This document shows, piece after piece, positions 24,201-35,700 of a stretch of 64,000 nt of DNA (the stretch's first letter is position 1; each line of letters opens with the position of its first letter). The notes below the pieces were generated by a model. That model was not told the DNA's origin. It worked only from the letters and a program-made list of their open reading frames with translations, and did no database searches. This DNA is from Macrostomum hystrix (Eukaryota > Platyhelminthes > Macrostomidae): contig CATNEN010000003.1 of the NCBI GenBank assembly GCA_950097015.1, positions 10,025,501-10,089,500 on the forward strand, read 5' to 3'. Made by a program: the position numbers and the translations under genes.

Positions 24201-25388
24201 CTGGAATGAACTATGGAATCTATAGCTATGGAATGAACTATGGAATCTATAGCTATGGAATGAACTATGGAATCTATAGCTATGGAATGAACTATGGAAT
24301 CTATAGCTCTGGAATGAACTATGGAATGAACTATGGAATCTATAGCTATGGAATGAACTATGGAATCTATAGCTATGGAATGAACTATGGAATCTATAGC
24401 TATGGAATGAACTATGGAATCTATAGCTATGGAATGAACTATGGAATCTATAGCTATGGAATGAACTATGGAATCTATAGCTATGGAATGAACTATGGAA
24501 TCTATAGCTATGGAATGAACTATGGAATCTATAGCTCTGGAATGAACTATGGAATCTATAGCTCTGGAATGAACTATGTAATCTATAGCTCTGGAATGAA
24601 CTATGGAATCTATAGCTCTGGAATGAACTATGGAATCTATAGCTCTGGAATGAACTATGGAATCTATAGCTCTGGAATGAACTATGGAATCTATAGCTAT
24701 GGAATGAACTATGGAATCTATAGCTATGGAATGAACTATGGAATCTATAGCTATGGAATGAACTATGGAATCTATAGCTCTGGAATGAACTATGGAATCT
24801 ATAGCTATGGAATGAACTATGGAATCTATAGCTATGGAATGAACTATGGAATCTATAGCTATGGAATGAACTATGGAATCTATAGCTCTGGAATGAACTA
24901 TGGAATCTATAGCTATGGAATGAACTATGGAATCTATAGCTATGGAATGAACTATGGAATCTATAGCTCTGGAATGAACTATGGAATCTATAGCTATGGA
25001 ATGAACTATGGAATCTATAGCTATGGAATGAACTATGGAATCTATAGCTATGGAATGAACTATGGAATCTATAGCTATGGAATGAACTATGGAATCTATA
25101 GCTCTGGAATGAACTATGGAATCTATAGCTATGGAATGAACTATGGAATCTATAGCTATGGAATGAACTATGGAATCTATAGCTATGGAATGAACTATGG
25201 AATCTATAGCTCTGGAATGAACTATGGAATCTATAGCTATGGAATGAACTATGGAATCTATAGCTATGGAATGAACTATGGAATCTATAGCTCTGGAATG
25301 AACTATGGAATCTATAGCTATGGAATGAACTATGGAATCTATAGCTATGGAATGAACTATGGAATCTATAGCTATGGAATGACTTCAA
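21205..25388. repeat. 4.2-kb array of a 27-bp repeat (about 155 copies)
   Basis: Head-to-tail units of TGGAATGAACTATGGAATC plus TATAGCTA or TATAGCTC. Nearly all variation is one base, A or C in GCTATGG/GCTCTGG. The first three units and one near 23165 have GGAATTTATAG. Single-base insertions at about 22360 and 22737 (TATAGACTATGG, each followed by a GCTACGG unit) and a 12-bp duplication near 24318 break the period. The unit length is divisible by three and has no stop in several frames, so very long frames (MNYGIYSYG repeats) run on both strands. No start context, splice sites or non-repeat coding ends support a protein. Confidence 0.97.
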
Positions 25389-26236
25389 ATTGAAAAGAAA
25401 GGTAGGTTAAAAGAGGCAAATTACTTTTTGGTTAAAAGTTAGAGGTGGAATGTCTTTTAGTTTTGTTAATTTTTAAAATCTCTTTTTGTTAATTAGTTCA
25501 AATCATTACAAATTGTTCTATTTAATTTGTCAGTTTGCCACTTTCTGCCTAGCCACCATCTTTTTTAACTAGAATGTCTTTCAAATAGAAGTCTGCCTGT
25601 CTCATTTTTTGTCTTGGAATGACCTTTGTACCTTCACTCTATCAGTCTATCGTCTATCAGTCTATCAGTCTAGTCAATTGGAAATGGAAACAAGTAAAAA
25701 TGAGGTGGACAGTTCCATGTGGAAAAAAAGCTTTAAAAATAGATTGAGACATTTTTTATTTCTAATAAACAGGGACTACCTTGTTGTGGTTAAGGTTCAC
25801 ATGATTTTTCCCCAAAAACCATTAGCTAATTTTCTAATCAGCACAGATACACAATTTTGATTTATAAGAAATAATGGTCAAGACAAAATTTGAGGTAGGA
25901 CAAGAGTCTGAGTAAAAAATTCAGAGATAATATAAAAAAGGTAGAATAATTGGAAATAAAGAAAACTAAAGGTTGAAAAAAAATCATGCAAATGTCTAAT
26001 TTAAGTTGTCTTTTGAAACATAAATAGAATGACTGATCTAGAAGCTCTTTATAAAAGCTCTTTAATAACAGAAATCATTACAACAAGTATTTTTCCACAC
26101 ACTAACCTAAACCCAACTATTTATTAGAACAACCATTTGAACTAAACCATTTTGTAAATCTTATCTTGACTTTCTTGAAAAAAAGATATTTCTTGAATTC
26201 TGAAAAGGCCGAGATCTTGTTTCATTTCTAATATAT
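25389..26236. other. AT-rich spacer
   Basis: No gene or element recognised between the 27-bp array and the LTR retrotransposon. Confidence 0.5.
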
Positions 26237-26619
26237 TGTGACAGGGCTTGTCTCTCTACTTTTCTCTCTAATGGTAGCGTATCACTCGGCACGAGCGGTT
26301 TAACCTTCTAAGGCACTGGCTTACTATTCTCCAGTCTCTGCTGGGCGTTTCTCCAGGATCAGAGGGTCACAGCCTCAAATAACCAACTCAACACTTTTCT
26401 TCTTGAGTAATAGCTTATTTGCTTTTCGCCACACTGGCACGTTGCTTTATCTCACAGGAATTACACTCGTTTATATACACAAAAAATGTTTGTTAAAATG
26501 AATGAATTTGACAGAATATTTATAATATTTTACATATAAAAAATATTTAGCGCATTTAAACAAAGAGCATAGGTACGAATTTGACTTTAAAAAAAAATGA
26601 TAAAAGCATCCCTACTACA
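26237..26619 (-). repeat. 3' LTR of the retrotransposon
   Basis: 383 bp, identical by eye to 29611-29993. Plus-strand reading is TGTGACAGGG...CCCTACTACA. It is the downstream LTR because the element reads on the minus strand. Confidence 0.92.
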
Positions 26620-26714
26620 ACCTGCCTTCCCTAATATAAAAATTGAATAAAGCATGAGTGATATTTTTAGTAATGTTATTTAAGCCGCATGAGTCAATTT
26701 TACTTTGTGTAGCA

Positions 26715-26751
26715 TCAGGTCACCGTCATCAGTCCCGTCGCCTCCGCTTCC

Positions 26752-26782
<31 letters not shown>

Positions 26783-28035
26783 CGCTGCTGCTGCCATTTC
26801 TGCTGTCACTGGTATTGGGCGTACCGCTTCCTTGGCACAAAGCCATACTTGTTAGGCTTACGCGGTGCCTCCCTGCGATTCGCGACAGGTGTTGGACCTG
26901 CTGGCTCATTGATGACTGTAGGCTTTCTTGGCCGCAGGTTGTACCGCACCTCTCGCCACTGAAGTGGTGCTGCCGTTCCACTGGCTGCATCCGCTCGGTC
27001 CTCAGCCTCCTCCTCACAGGCTGGTTCCTCCACAACATCATGGTCTGATGGTTCAGCTTCAGGTTCTTCTTCGTTATCTTCTTTCGACTCTTCTAACTCT
27101 TCCTCCGTTTCCGTTTCAGAGTCTTCGATAAGTTATTCTGCCGAACTTCCGGAATCTGTGTCAGAGTCTGTATCAGTTTCTTCAATCTCACTTCCACTTA
27201 TGTCTGTCTCTATGCAAGCTCTCCATTGAATTCTTTCCTCTTGAGTCAGAGCTTTCTTCTTGCTCGATTTCTTGAACTGCCTTTTTCAAAATCTTAGGTT
27301 GCACTTCCTTTCTTTTCTGTATCTTCTGGGCAGTCTCTGCCTTCCCTTATCTGTTGGTTCTCTCTTCTCCATGTCAGAACTTTCGGGCATGCCCGTGGCT
27401 TTGACCGAGTTCGGTACAGGAGTCAGATTATTCCGGTGTACCAGCATCATGGCACTGATTAGTTTTCCATTCTTCTCTTTCTGGACTCGGAAAACTGTGT
27501 CCAAAAGCTTAGCCAACACTCTGTAAAAGGCTCTCTTCTTTCGGCGAAATTTATTGCTCTCGTCACCATGCAACTGTGGATTGTTTATCAACACGAGACC
27601 GCCAATAGGCACGGCCTTGGTGGTCACTGTCTCAACAGCCTGCTCCCAACGGTCTCGCACCTTTTTTTAAATTTCTTCTGAAGAACCTTCTGCATCTCCT
27701 CAATTCTTTTTGCATGCTCAGCTACATAGCTGGGATAGTCGTAGTACAATCTGGGTCTTTTGACAACACTGTCTATTGGCAAATCCGCCTCACGTCTGAA
27801 CAATAGATAATGTGGAGTGAATCCTGTTGTCTGATTTACACTTGTATGCCTCGCACACAGGAAATGTTTGCACCGGTGCCTTCACCTTATTGCCTGCTTT
27901 ACTCTCGAGGCATGGGATGCACTCGGCCACATAATTCTCTACAGTATAGTAACTAGGCCAGGTTTCCAGAATCACTCTCGTACCTTTCATAATGGCGAGG
28001 ATATTGAGCTTGGATGTGCTTTCACGTTTACTCAC
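26715..28035 (-). pseudogene. Integrase remnant of the LTR element
   Basis: Reading right to left: a zinc-binding region with ENYVAECIPCLESK and KAPVQTFPV (about 28010-27870). Next, the end of the core and C-terminal domain, with DLPIDSVVKRPRLYYDYP (27780-27720) and VLINNPQLHGDESNKF. Then KNGKLISAMMLVHRNNLTPV (near 27430), the usual gypsy integrase C-terminal fold. Last, a tail with EVRYNLRPRKP. The DDE core between the zinc finger and FTPHYLLF is deleted, and frame changes interrupt the rest, so no integrase can be made. Confidence 0.8.
26750..26800. repeat. CTG/CAG trinucleotide run
   Basis: About 14 near-perfect CTG repeats with one CCG interruption, inside the tail of the retrotransposon frame (Ser or Gln codons on the minus strand). 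Confidence 0.9.
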
Positions 28036-29213
28036 AGTAGCACATATAACTTATTTCTTTCAGTTTATACAATAGAAATATTCAAAGACAACATTTAATA
28101 CTAATTTCACAACATTTAAGGCGTGTTTACACAACTATTTACACAGTAGGTCACACAGTTGTCACATATTCTTCTTCGTCACCTCGCTCTTTTAATTAAA
28201 TCTCACAACTAAGAGGTGATCTGTAATATTTATTTCTCGACCATCTGTCGCTTAATTAAACTGGCATGCGGGCAATATCCAATTTCCTAATTTATTCATG
28301 TTGACTCATCTGCCTTCTCTAATCTATTTACCATTTACATAATTTCTTATTTGATTATCCTCAGGCCACGTGCCTTCTCAAATTTCACACGAGTCTCCTC
28401 TCATTTCTCTAGGCATCATTTGCCTCTCTTAAATATACTTCAGGCCACAATCATGCCTGTTCACATCACAACACAGTCCTCATCTGATCATCAGGCCACA
28501 GTGTGTCTTTCTTCAGGTAGGCCACTTCAGGCAACCTTTGTGCCTCTACAAAATTCCACAACACTGGCTCTACATCTGATCCCTCAGATCAGCACTGCGC
28601 CTTCTTCTCAGCCTTTTGGAACTGATCACTTAGTCATGACCTCACAACTTGTCAATGACTTTCCCAGAGTCTAATACTCTCTGGGCTTCTGGACTTCAAT
28701 CCAGGAACACTCCGAAAACTTCACCTCCCCTTCTGAGTTACCTTAATTCACTGAAACATGTCAGCTACTAATAACTCTTTCAGAGAGAAATCACTCCTCA
28801 TTTCTTCACACTCTTCGTTAAATTGTGACGTTACATTGCTCTTCCCCTTCAGAATTGTTGTACTTCATTGGAGCAAGCCAACTACTAACAATTCATTCAG
28901 AGATTTCTTAATAATTAATTTCACATGCCCGACTTATAACATTTTAACACTTTTTCTTCTATCGGCAGATTCTTTTTTATAACTTCTACATTTTCTTTGC
29001 ACACTACTCCTTTTTCTACTGAGTAGGTATTGGAGCACATAATTTCTACGGCCGTGTGCCCATTTATTAAATCCTTGACTCACTATTTTTGTGTTTCTTT
29101 TTTCAGAACTTTTTAGCAACTTGTGACAACTGTGACGACTATAGACAGCACATATTTACACGAATTTACACCTTCAGTACACTTCTCTGGTGTACCGTGC
29201 CTTCTCTACTATC

Positions 29214-29525
29214 TTACTTCGGCATGTTCGGCTTCAGGAAGTTTAAGGTGATGCGACATTGATGTCCATCTGGCCTCACAGGTCCTGGCTTAGCACAGAA
29301 GAAACATCCGCTAAACTTTTGTACATTCCTCTCTGTGATGTACTCCATATCTTGCTTATTCTGCATCGAAATCATGCCTCTTCCCATAGGCTTTTTCTTT
29401 TCTTCCTGGTTTCCAGACATTGTCGGATTACCGAACATTGACTGTGTTCCACCACTTCCAAATAGTGGAGGGATACCTGGCTGCTGATTCATCAGCACCG
29501 CTATTATCAGCATAATAATCGACAT
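29214..29525 (-). pseudogene. Gag-like remnant with a Cys/His cluster
   Basis: A 103-residue frame next to the 5' LTR. It has Met/Pro/Gly-rich sequence and a terminal cluster CFFCAKPGPVRPDGHQC, which has two cysteines, a histidine and a cysteine but not the standard CCHC spacing. Its position right after the primer-binding site suggests the nucleocapsid end of gag. It may be only a fragment. Confidence 0.45.
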
Positions 29526-29610
29526 CTCTATGAATTCTTCGTTCTTCTTAATAATCTACTCTATTCTTGATTGAGGCCGTTTCTCTGATCCTTTCCGCTG
29601 CCACCAAAGT

Positions 29611-29993
29611 TGTGACAGGGCTTGTCTCTCTACTTTTCTCTCTAATGGTAGCGTATCACTCGGCACGAGCGGTTTAACCTTCTAAGGCACTGGCTTACTA
29701 TTCTCCAGTCTCTGCTGGGCGTTTCTCCAGGATCAGAGGGTCACAGCCTCAAATAACCAACTCAACACTTTTCTTCTTGAGTAATAGCTTATTTGCTTTT
29801 CGCCACACTGGCACGTTGCTTTATCTCACAGGAATTACACTCGTTTATATACACAAAAAATGTTTGTTAAAATGAATGAATTTGACAGAATATTTATAAT
29901 ATTTTACATATAAAAAATATTTAGCGCATTTAAACAAAGAGCATAGGTACGAATTTGACTTTAAAAAAAAATGATAAAAGCATCCCTACTACA
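29611..29993 (-). repeat. 5' LTR of the retrotransposon
   Basis: 383-bp partner of 26237-26619. In minus orientation it is upstream of the gag-like frame and would hold the promoter. Confidence 0.92.
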
Positions 29994-30290
29994 ATATATA
30001 AGAAATATGATAGGCATAGTATATAATTTATATTAGTAAATGCTAACATGTATATAAGCCCAAAATAAATACCTAACATATATATACAAAAAACAAAAAA
30101 TATATTAAAATGCTATATAGGCCTACTATATATATAATAAACTAACACGGGCTAAAATTGATAGAATTTGTGTAAGGCCTACTATGCCTAATGTGTATAT
30201 TTTGGGACAAGGCCCATAAAATTTAAATTAGGCCTACAAATGAAATGTATATACAAAAATTGTTACCCACTCAATTTTCATTCCATGAAT

Positions 30291-30564
30291 CACTCTTTTG
30301 ACTTTATTGACACAAATCATGTCACTATCTGTCTATCTACACTGAATGAATGTCAAAAACCTGCTGACACGCGACACATGTGTCAAAAATGTGGCTCCAA
30401 AGCATGATGCCACACAAAATGCTATTATAGGGCCTAACCTAACCAACTAACTACACTTTATAAAAAGGACACCTAAAATCTGTGGTGTGACATCCTGGTG
30501 ATGCCCTGCAATGCAAGGCAACACCAAAAAAGTCTGAAAATGTCAATGAAAAGTCAAAAGAGTG
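30291..30564. mobile_element. MITE with inverted ends
   Basis: The ends are CACTCTTTTGACTTT and its inverse complement, with similarity continuing to TTGACA after a 2-bp offset. A 3-bp direct repeat AAT flanks both ends. The 274-bp interior has further weaker inverted similarity and no coding capacity. The 3-bp target size fits PIF/Harbinger-type elements, an inference. Confidence 0.6.
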
Positions 30565-30672
30565 AATCAGATGTGATTTGTCAACTTATTCTAATAGGGT
30601 CTTATTCTAATTGGTAGTTGACAAAGATTCCATTGTTCCTATTGGCAGTTGATGAACATTCCAACTACCAAT

Positions 30673-30715
30673 GAATTTTCGTCAACTCTTAGTTGACAAA
30701 AGTTGACGAAAATTC
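30673..30715. other. Perfect 14-bp inverted repeat (stem-loop)
   Basis: GAATTTTCGTCAAC and its exact inverse complement flank a 15-base loop. Neighbouring TAGTTGAC repeats (30610-30690) suggest a broken element end rather than a terminator or RNA gene. Confidence 0.6.
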
Positions 30716-30731
30716 TAGGATCCATCTATAC

Positions 30732-31514
30732 CAGGGGTCGGCAAGCCTCAAGCCTCAAGCCCCGAAGCCTCTCTATCCGGCCCCCGGGCCCCTTGCAACC
30801 CGAGTATTACAATCTGGCCCATGTAAGACCTGTGAATGTCGACCTAAAAAATCGGCAGTGTTTTTGCCAGTTGCACACGATCCCAAGGCTGAGATGGATT
30901 AGAGGGGAGGTGTTGAGGGGCAGAAGGCTCCATTTAGTGAAGAGTTTCTCTCTACCCGTCTCATGGTTCCTAGAAGAGCGGACGGGTCTTAATGGATTCT
31001 GATTTGAATGTACAATTGTACATTGCACTTAGCAAGTCGTTCTTTTCATGGCTGCACACCCCTCCAACTCGTAGTCTGCAATGTACACTGTTTTCCTCAT
31101 CCCAGGGGCCAGGGGACTCCATGTATGATCCCTCAGGCTCAGACTGCCTTGGGATTGGGATAACTAGGAGCTCAGCAGGAATACAAGTGCCCAGTGCGAT
31201 ATTTGGACTTGTTTGTCACCGTACGCTTGTCTTCGATTAACTGTCCCGCTTTACTTTGCCTTTAAGAGAATTTTTATAGATTACTATAGTCGTATAGATT
31301 CACCTTTAATAGATTACTTTGCCTTTAATAGATTTTAATACCTAACTGCATGTGGCTATAGGCTTTGTAAGGCACGTCATGTCAAACTGCAACAAGCCAC
31401 CAGAATGTAAGAAAAGAAAGGTCGACCTTGAGAAGCGTGCTTTCAACACTGGCCCTCAGCCACCTGCTGAATTCTTAATCTGGCCCGCGAAGTAAAAAAG
31501 GTTGCCGACCCCTG
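30732..31514. mobile_element. Non-autonomous hAT element with intact target duplication
   Basis: 783 bp with ends CAGGGGTCGGCAAGCC and GGTTGCCGACCCCTG, identical over 13 bp. Both sides carry the perfect 8-bp duplication ATCTATAC (30724-30731 and 31515-31522). GGCCC-rich subterminal motifs resemble those of the element at 43247. No transposase frame is present. Confidence 0.9.
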
Positions 31515-31522
31515 ATCTATAC

Positions 31523-32729
31523 CAATACTATCAAGGACACATAGGCCAACTGCAATGAGAAGTACCAGGCTATGCATGGGATAACTTGCAGGAATTTCTC
31601 TCTGGCACCAACTATTTCCAGAGAACCAGTTTTCAAGTTTAGAAACATTCTGTAACTGCACACTGCACTGGATTCAGCAGTATAATGATAGGCCTATGCA
31701 TGCTAACTTCTTGTGCAGTGACACTCACAACCCATGCTTGTTTAACTGAAAATGTTTACTGTTTAATTTAGCTTTTGTAGCAGTAAAATAATTACAGGCT
31801 GAAAAGTGCAAGATCGCCCATATCAAAATCATCATTAGCTAGGCCTACATAAAAAATCAAGTGGGAATAGACAAAAAACTGACAAAAGATGCACAAAAGT
31901 ACTAAGTACATAAGTAAATTACTTCCAGACAATATTAGCATTAGTATCATTATGGTATTATGTCAAACTTAGAGAGAAATGTTTTCGTGCTTTTGCGTAG
32001 GCCTAGCCAACTTAAAACTTTTAAGCACCCTGTTGCCTTGATGCAAGAAAAATAGCATGTGCGTGTATATATGCCTGACTACAAGCATAAGCCTCAACGA
32101 GTCAATAATAGCAAATATATCATTAGAGATTACGATTTAGTATAGGTAGATAGCTAAAGTATGTCTACAGCTACTCCGAGTCACTAAGAAATAAAAATAA
32201 AAGCCGTGGTCTATTTAAAAAATACCTTATGAGTTCTATTAAAATTCATCGAAAAATGGTAAGGCATCTTTCAGTAAAGCAAAGTATAAAAATTAACAAT
32301 CGTCTATCTAAGCCAAAAAATCATAATGTGCGTTTATAAAAAAAATTTTAACTGTTGCCTATAAAATAGCACGCAAACACTATATTTGTTTTTAATAATA
32401 GCACATTACAAGTTGCAAAATTTCCTAGATTTGAGTTTTCGCTTTCTTTATCTATGTAATGCCAATGCGAAGATGAGCAGCTTCTGAGAAAAGAATCAAT
32501 TTTTTCCTACTCTTTGAAGGTTTTTTTCTGCTCTGATAAAAGTATTTTTAGTTTTTCTCCACAGTTTTCGATAGTTTGTTTTTGGTAAGAGTCGAAAAAA
32601 TTAAGTCTTGTACTAGCTATTGCTTTATTGCGTAAGTTTAACATTATTATTATAAGTTCTGGACATAAAATTCGAGACCTCTTATCTAAAGAGACATAAT
32701 TAGCAGTAAATAATTATTATATTTTTTAG
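31523..32729. other. AT-rich spacer upstream of PARP-A
   Basis: No gene recognised. It ends in an acceptor-like TATTTTTTAG (AG at 32728-32729), 33 bases before the PARP-A start, so part may be a 5' UTR intron. Confidence 0.5.
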
Positions 32730-32761
32730 CTGGCTTTCAACGATTTGGAGAGCGAAGAGCT

Positions 32762-35700
32762 ATGAGCGGCTGTGACCATCCTTGTGCCAAACTGTGTAAG
32801 CTTTGCTCTCATTGCAATTCTGCTGTGCACAGGCTAAGTGCGAATTTTTGTGCAGAATGTGGCCTGAAAGAAAGCTTTGAATATTTTTGTACGCAATGTT
32901 CTTCCTCTTCGTCCGAGTGTCAACATCAACTGATTTACTGGAAGAAAAGATGCGTCGCATGTAAAGACGAGGCTGGAAGTCTTAGCAGCAAGTTTTGCTC
33001 AGAATGCGGCCAGCCTAGTGGCTTTTTTATTTTCTGTACCGCTTGCTGCGCCAATACACAAAATGCAACTGATCTTCTCGCAAAAGCAAAAACTGCTGAG
33101 GTCTTTTTCAATTCAGCGGCTACATGTCTGGCATATACTAACGAACAGGCTGCCGTTAATCTATTGGATCTGTCTGAATCGTCACTACTAGTTGCCCTGC
33201 AAGCTGCCCAATTCAAGTCTCCTCCTCCTGCACCAGTTGCCCTGCAAGCTGCCCAATTGAAGCCTCCTCCTCCTGCACCAGTTGCCCTGCAAACTGCCCA
33301 ATTGAAGCCTCCTCCTCCTGCACCAGTTGCCCTGCAAGCTGCCCAATTGAAGCCTCCTCCTCCTGCACCAGTTGTCCTGCAAGCTGCCCAATTGAAGCCT
33401 CCTCCTCCTGCACCAGTTGCCCTGCAAGCTGCCCAATTGAAGCCTCCTCCTCCTGCACCAGTTGCCCTGCAAACTGCCCAATTGAAGCCTCCTCCTCCTG
33501 CACCAGTTGCCCTGCAAACTGCCCAATTGAAGCCTCCTCCTCCTGCACCAGTTGCCCTGCAAGCTGCCCAATTGAAGCCTCCTCCTCCTGCACCAGTTGC
33601 CCTGCAAGCTGCCCAATTGAAGCCTCCTCCTCCTGCACCAGTTGTCCTGCAAGCTGCCCAATTGAAGCCTCCTCCTCCTGCACCAGTTGTCCTGCAAGCT
33701 GCCCAATTGAAGCCTCCTCCTCCTGCACCAGTTGTCCTGCAAGCTGCCCAATTGAAGCCTCCTCCTCCTGCACCAGTTGCCCTGCAAGCTGCCCAATTGA
33801 AGCCTCCTCCTCCTGCACCAGTTGCCCTGCAAGCTGCCCAATTGAAGCCTCCTCCTCCTGCACCAGTTGCCCTGCAAGCTGCCCAATTGAAGCCTCCTCC
33901 TCCTGCACCAGTTGCCCTGCAAGCTGCCCAATTGAAGCCTCCTCCTCCTGCACCAGTTTTCCTGCAAGCTGCCCAATTGAAGCCTCCTCCTCCTGCACCA
34001 GTTGCCCTGCAAGCTGCCCAATTGAAGCCTCCTCCTCCTGCACCAGTTTTCCTGCAAGCTGCCCAATTGAAGCCTCCTCCTCCTGCACCAGTTTTCCTGC
34101 AAGCTGCCCAATTGAAGCCTCCTCCTCCTGCACCAGTTGCCCTGCAAGCTGCCCAATTGAAGCCTCCTCCTCCTGCACCAGTTTTCCTGCAAGCTGCCCA
34201 ATTGAAGCCTCCTCCTCCTGCACCAGTTGCCCTGCAAGCTGCCCAATTGAAGCCTCCTCCTCCTGCACCAGTTGCCCTGCAAGCTGCCCAATTGAAGCCT
34301 CCTCCTCCTGCACCAGTTGCCCTGCAAGCTGCCCAATTCAAGCCTCCATCTGCACCAGTTGCCCAGCAAGCTGCCAAAGTTCAACCCCGAATTGCACGTT
34401 CAGGTGCAACATCTGTTCAAATCCAGCCCCAATCCAGCATAACTGCTGTCTCACCCGCGCAACCTCAATCTCAAGCGGCAGCTGTTGTCCAAACTGGCAC
34501 AACTGAACAGGCCTCTGTAAGCAGACAAGTACATCCAGCATATGTTTTTATGCAAGCGAATTTTTTGCGTTTTAAAACCTATCGAACAAATCCTAAGAAG
34601 GTTAGAACACATTGCGCTGTTATTTCACAGATTCATTCGGCTTCGGATTTAGATATGTATGAGTATGCTCCAGCAGCTTCTGCAGCTTCTATTGCTTCTG
34701 GAGAGCAGTCTTCTGCAGGCAGAGGTCTTTACAACGCCAGTCGAAAGGGGTAAGGCAGCAACTTTTGGAGTAGTCCTTTATAAATACAGCTTTAGTAATA
34801 TATGAATTGCGTAAGTCTATCTGTACTGCAGAGTATGTCGAACAGACCATCTGCCGTCCTACCATGAGAGCCTACACGAGTGTTGCGTCTGGATTGAAGT
34901 CACGATGCGAGAAATGCTCGGACTTCCAGAGACTGTCACAGCCGATAGCCTAACTAAAATAAGCCGGGAAGTGGACCAGCGTTGGGATTCGGTGCGCCAA
35001 GTTTCCAGGCTTGGTCGCCAATTAGCATTTGAGAACTCTGGCAATGCTGAGCTGCTCGATGAGATCAAGTGCCAGTTACGGCACCTCAAGGAAAGCTATG
35101 CGGGTCTGAAGGAAGCGATAGAGCAGAAATCTGCTCAAAATATGGCGTCACCTACCGTAAGTTGGACACATAATTATGCAAACATTTTTGCTTCATATAC
35201 ACTATAAATTCAGAATCCAGAAGAACGTACCTACTGTTATAACTACGAGAAATGAATGCGTTAAATATTTATGGCCTTAAACTTACTATTTTAAGCGGGT
35301 ATTACTAAATTACACACGCAGGTGCAAAAATAGCTAGTACAGTAGCATAAAGATGTTTTGCAGGCCAATCCGTGGTGCTCACAAGCTGTTTTTCCTGATG
35401 CTTGGCAGCCGTCAGAACATCAGAAGCCGTGGGGCGACCAGTCTGAACAGCCACAGAGTTATGAGTCATATCAAGTCGACTGGCAAAATGATTCACTCCA
35501 ATGGGGCTGCCGAGGCGGATGGCGAGGTCCACATCACCGAGGTCCACATCATCGAGGTCATCATCACCCGGGTGGATGGCGAGGTCATCATCACCCTGGA
35601 GGATGGCGAGGTCATCATCACCCTGGAGGATGGCGAGGTCATCACCACCCTGGAGGATGGCGAGGTCATCACCACCCTGGAGGATGGCGAGGACATCACC

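Larger units (their letters stand above)
26237..29993 (-). mobile_element. Deleted LTR retrotransposon (Ty3/gypsy-like), minus orientation
   Basis: Two 383-bp LTRs (26237-26619 and 29611-29993) appear identical by eye and bound a 2991-bp interior. On the minus strand each LTR starts TGTAGTAGGG and ends CCTGTCACA. A candidate primer-binding site TGGTGGCAGCGG lies just inside the 5' LTR (right), and a purine tract AGGGAAGGCAGG lies just before the 3' LTR (left). Flanks are ATAT-rich on both sides, giving a 4- or 6-bp target duplication that cannot be resolved. The interior keeps a gag-like frame, an integrase zinc-finger region and the integrase C-terminus. Protease, reverse transcriptase, RNase H and the integrase core are absent. 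Identical LTRs point to a recent insertion of an already deleted copy. Confidence 0.9.

Noticed and set aside
21207-25393. Very long open frames of MNYGIYSYG repeats (and an 884-residue antisense frame)
   Set aside because: The 27-bp unit is a multiple of three without stops, so open frames are automatic on both strands. Single-base insertions break the frame twice, and there is no signal peptide, non-repeat domain or splice context.
32935-34384. Three long antisense frames over PARP-A exon 1
   Set aside because: The 45-bp unit is open in several antisense frames. Only the plus strand extends into zinc ribbons and matches splice sites.
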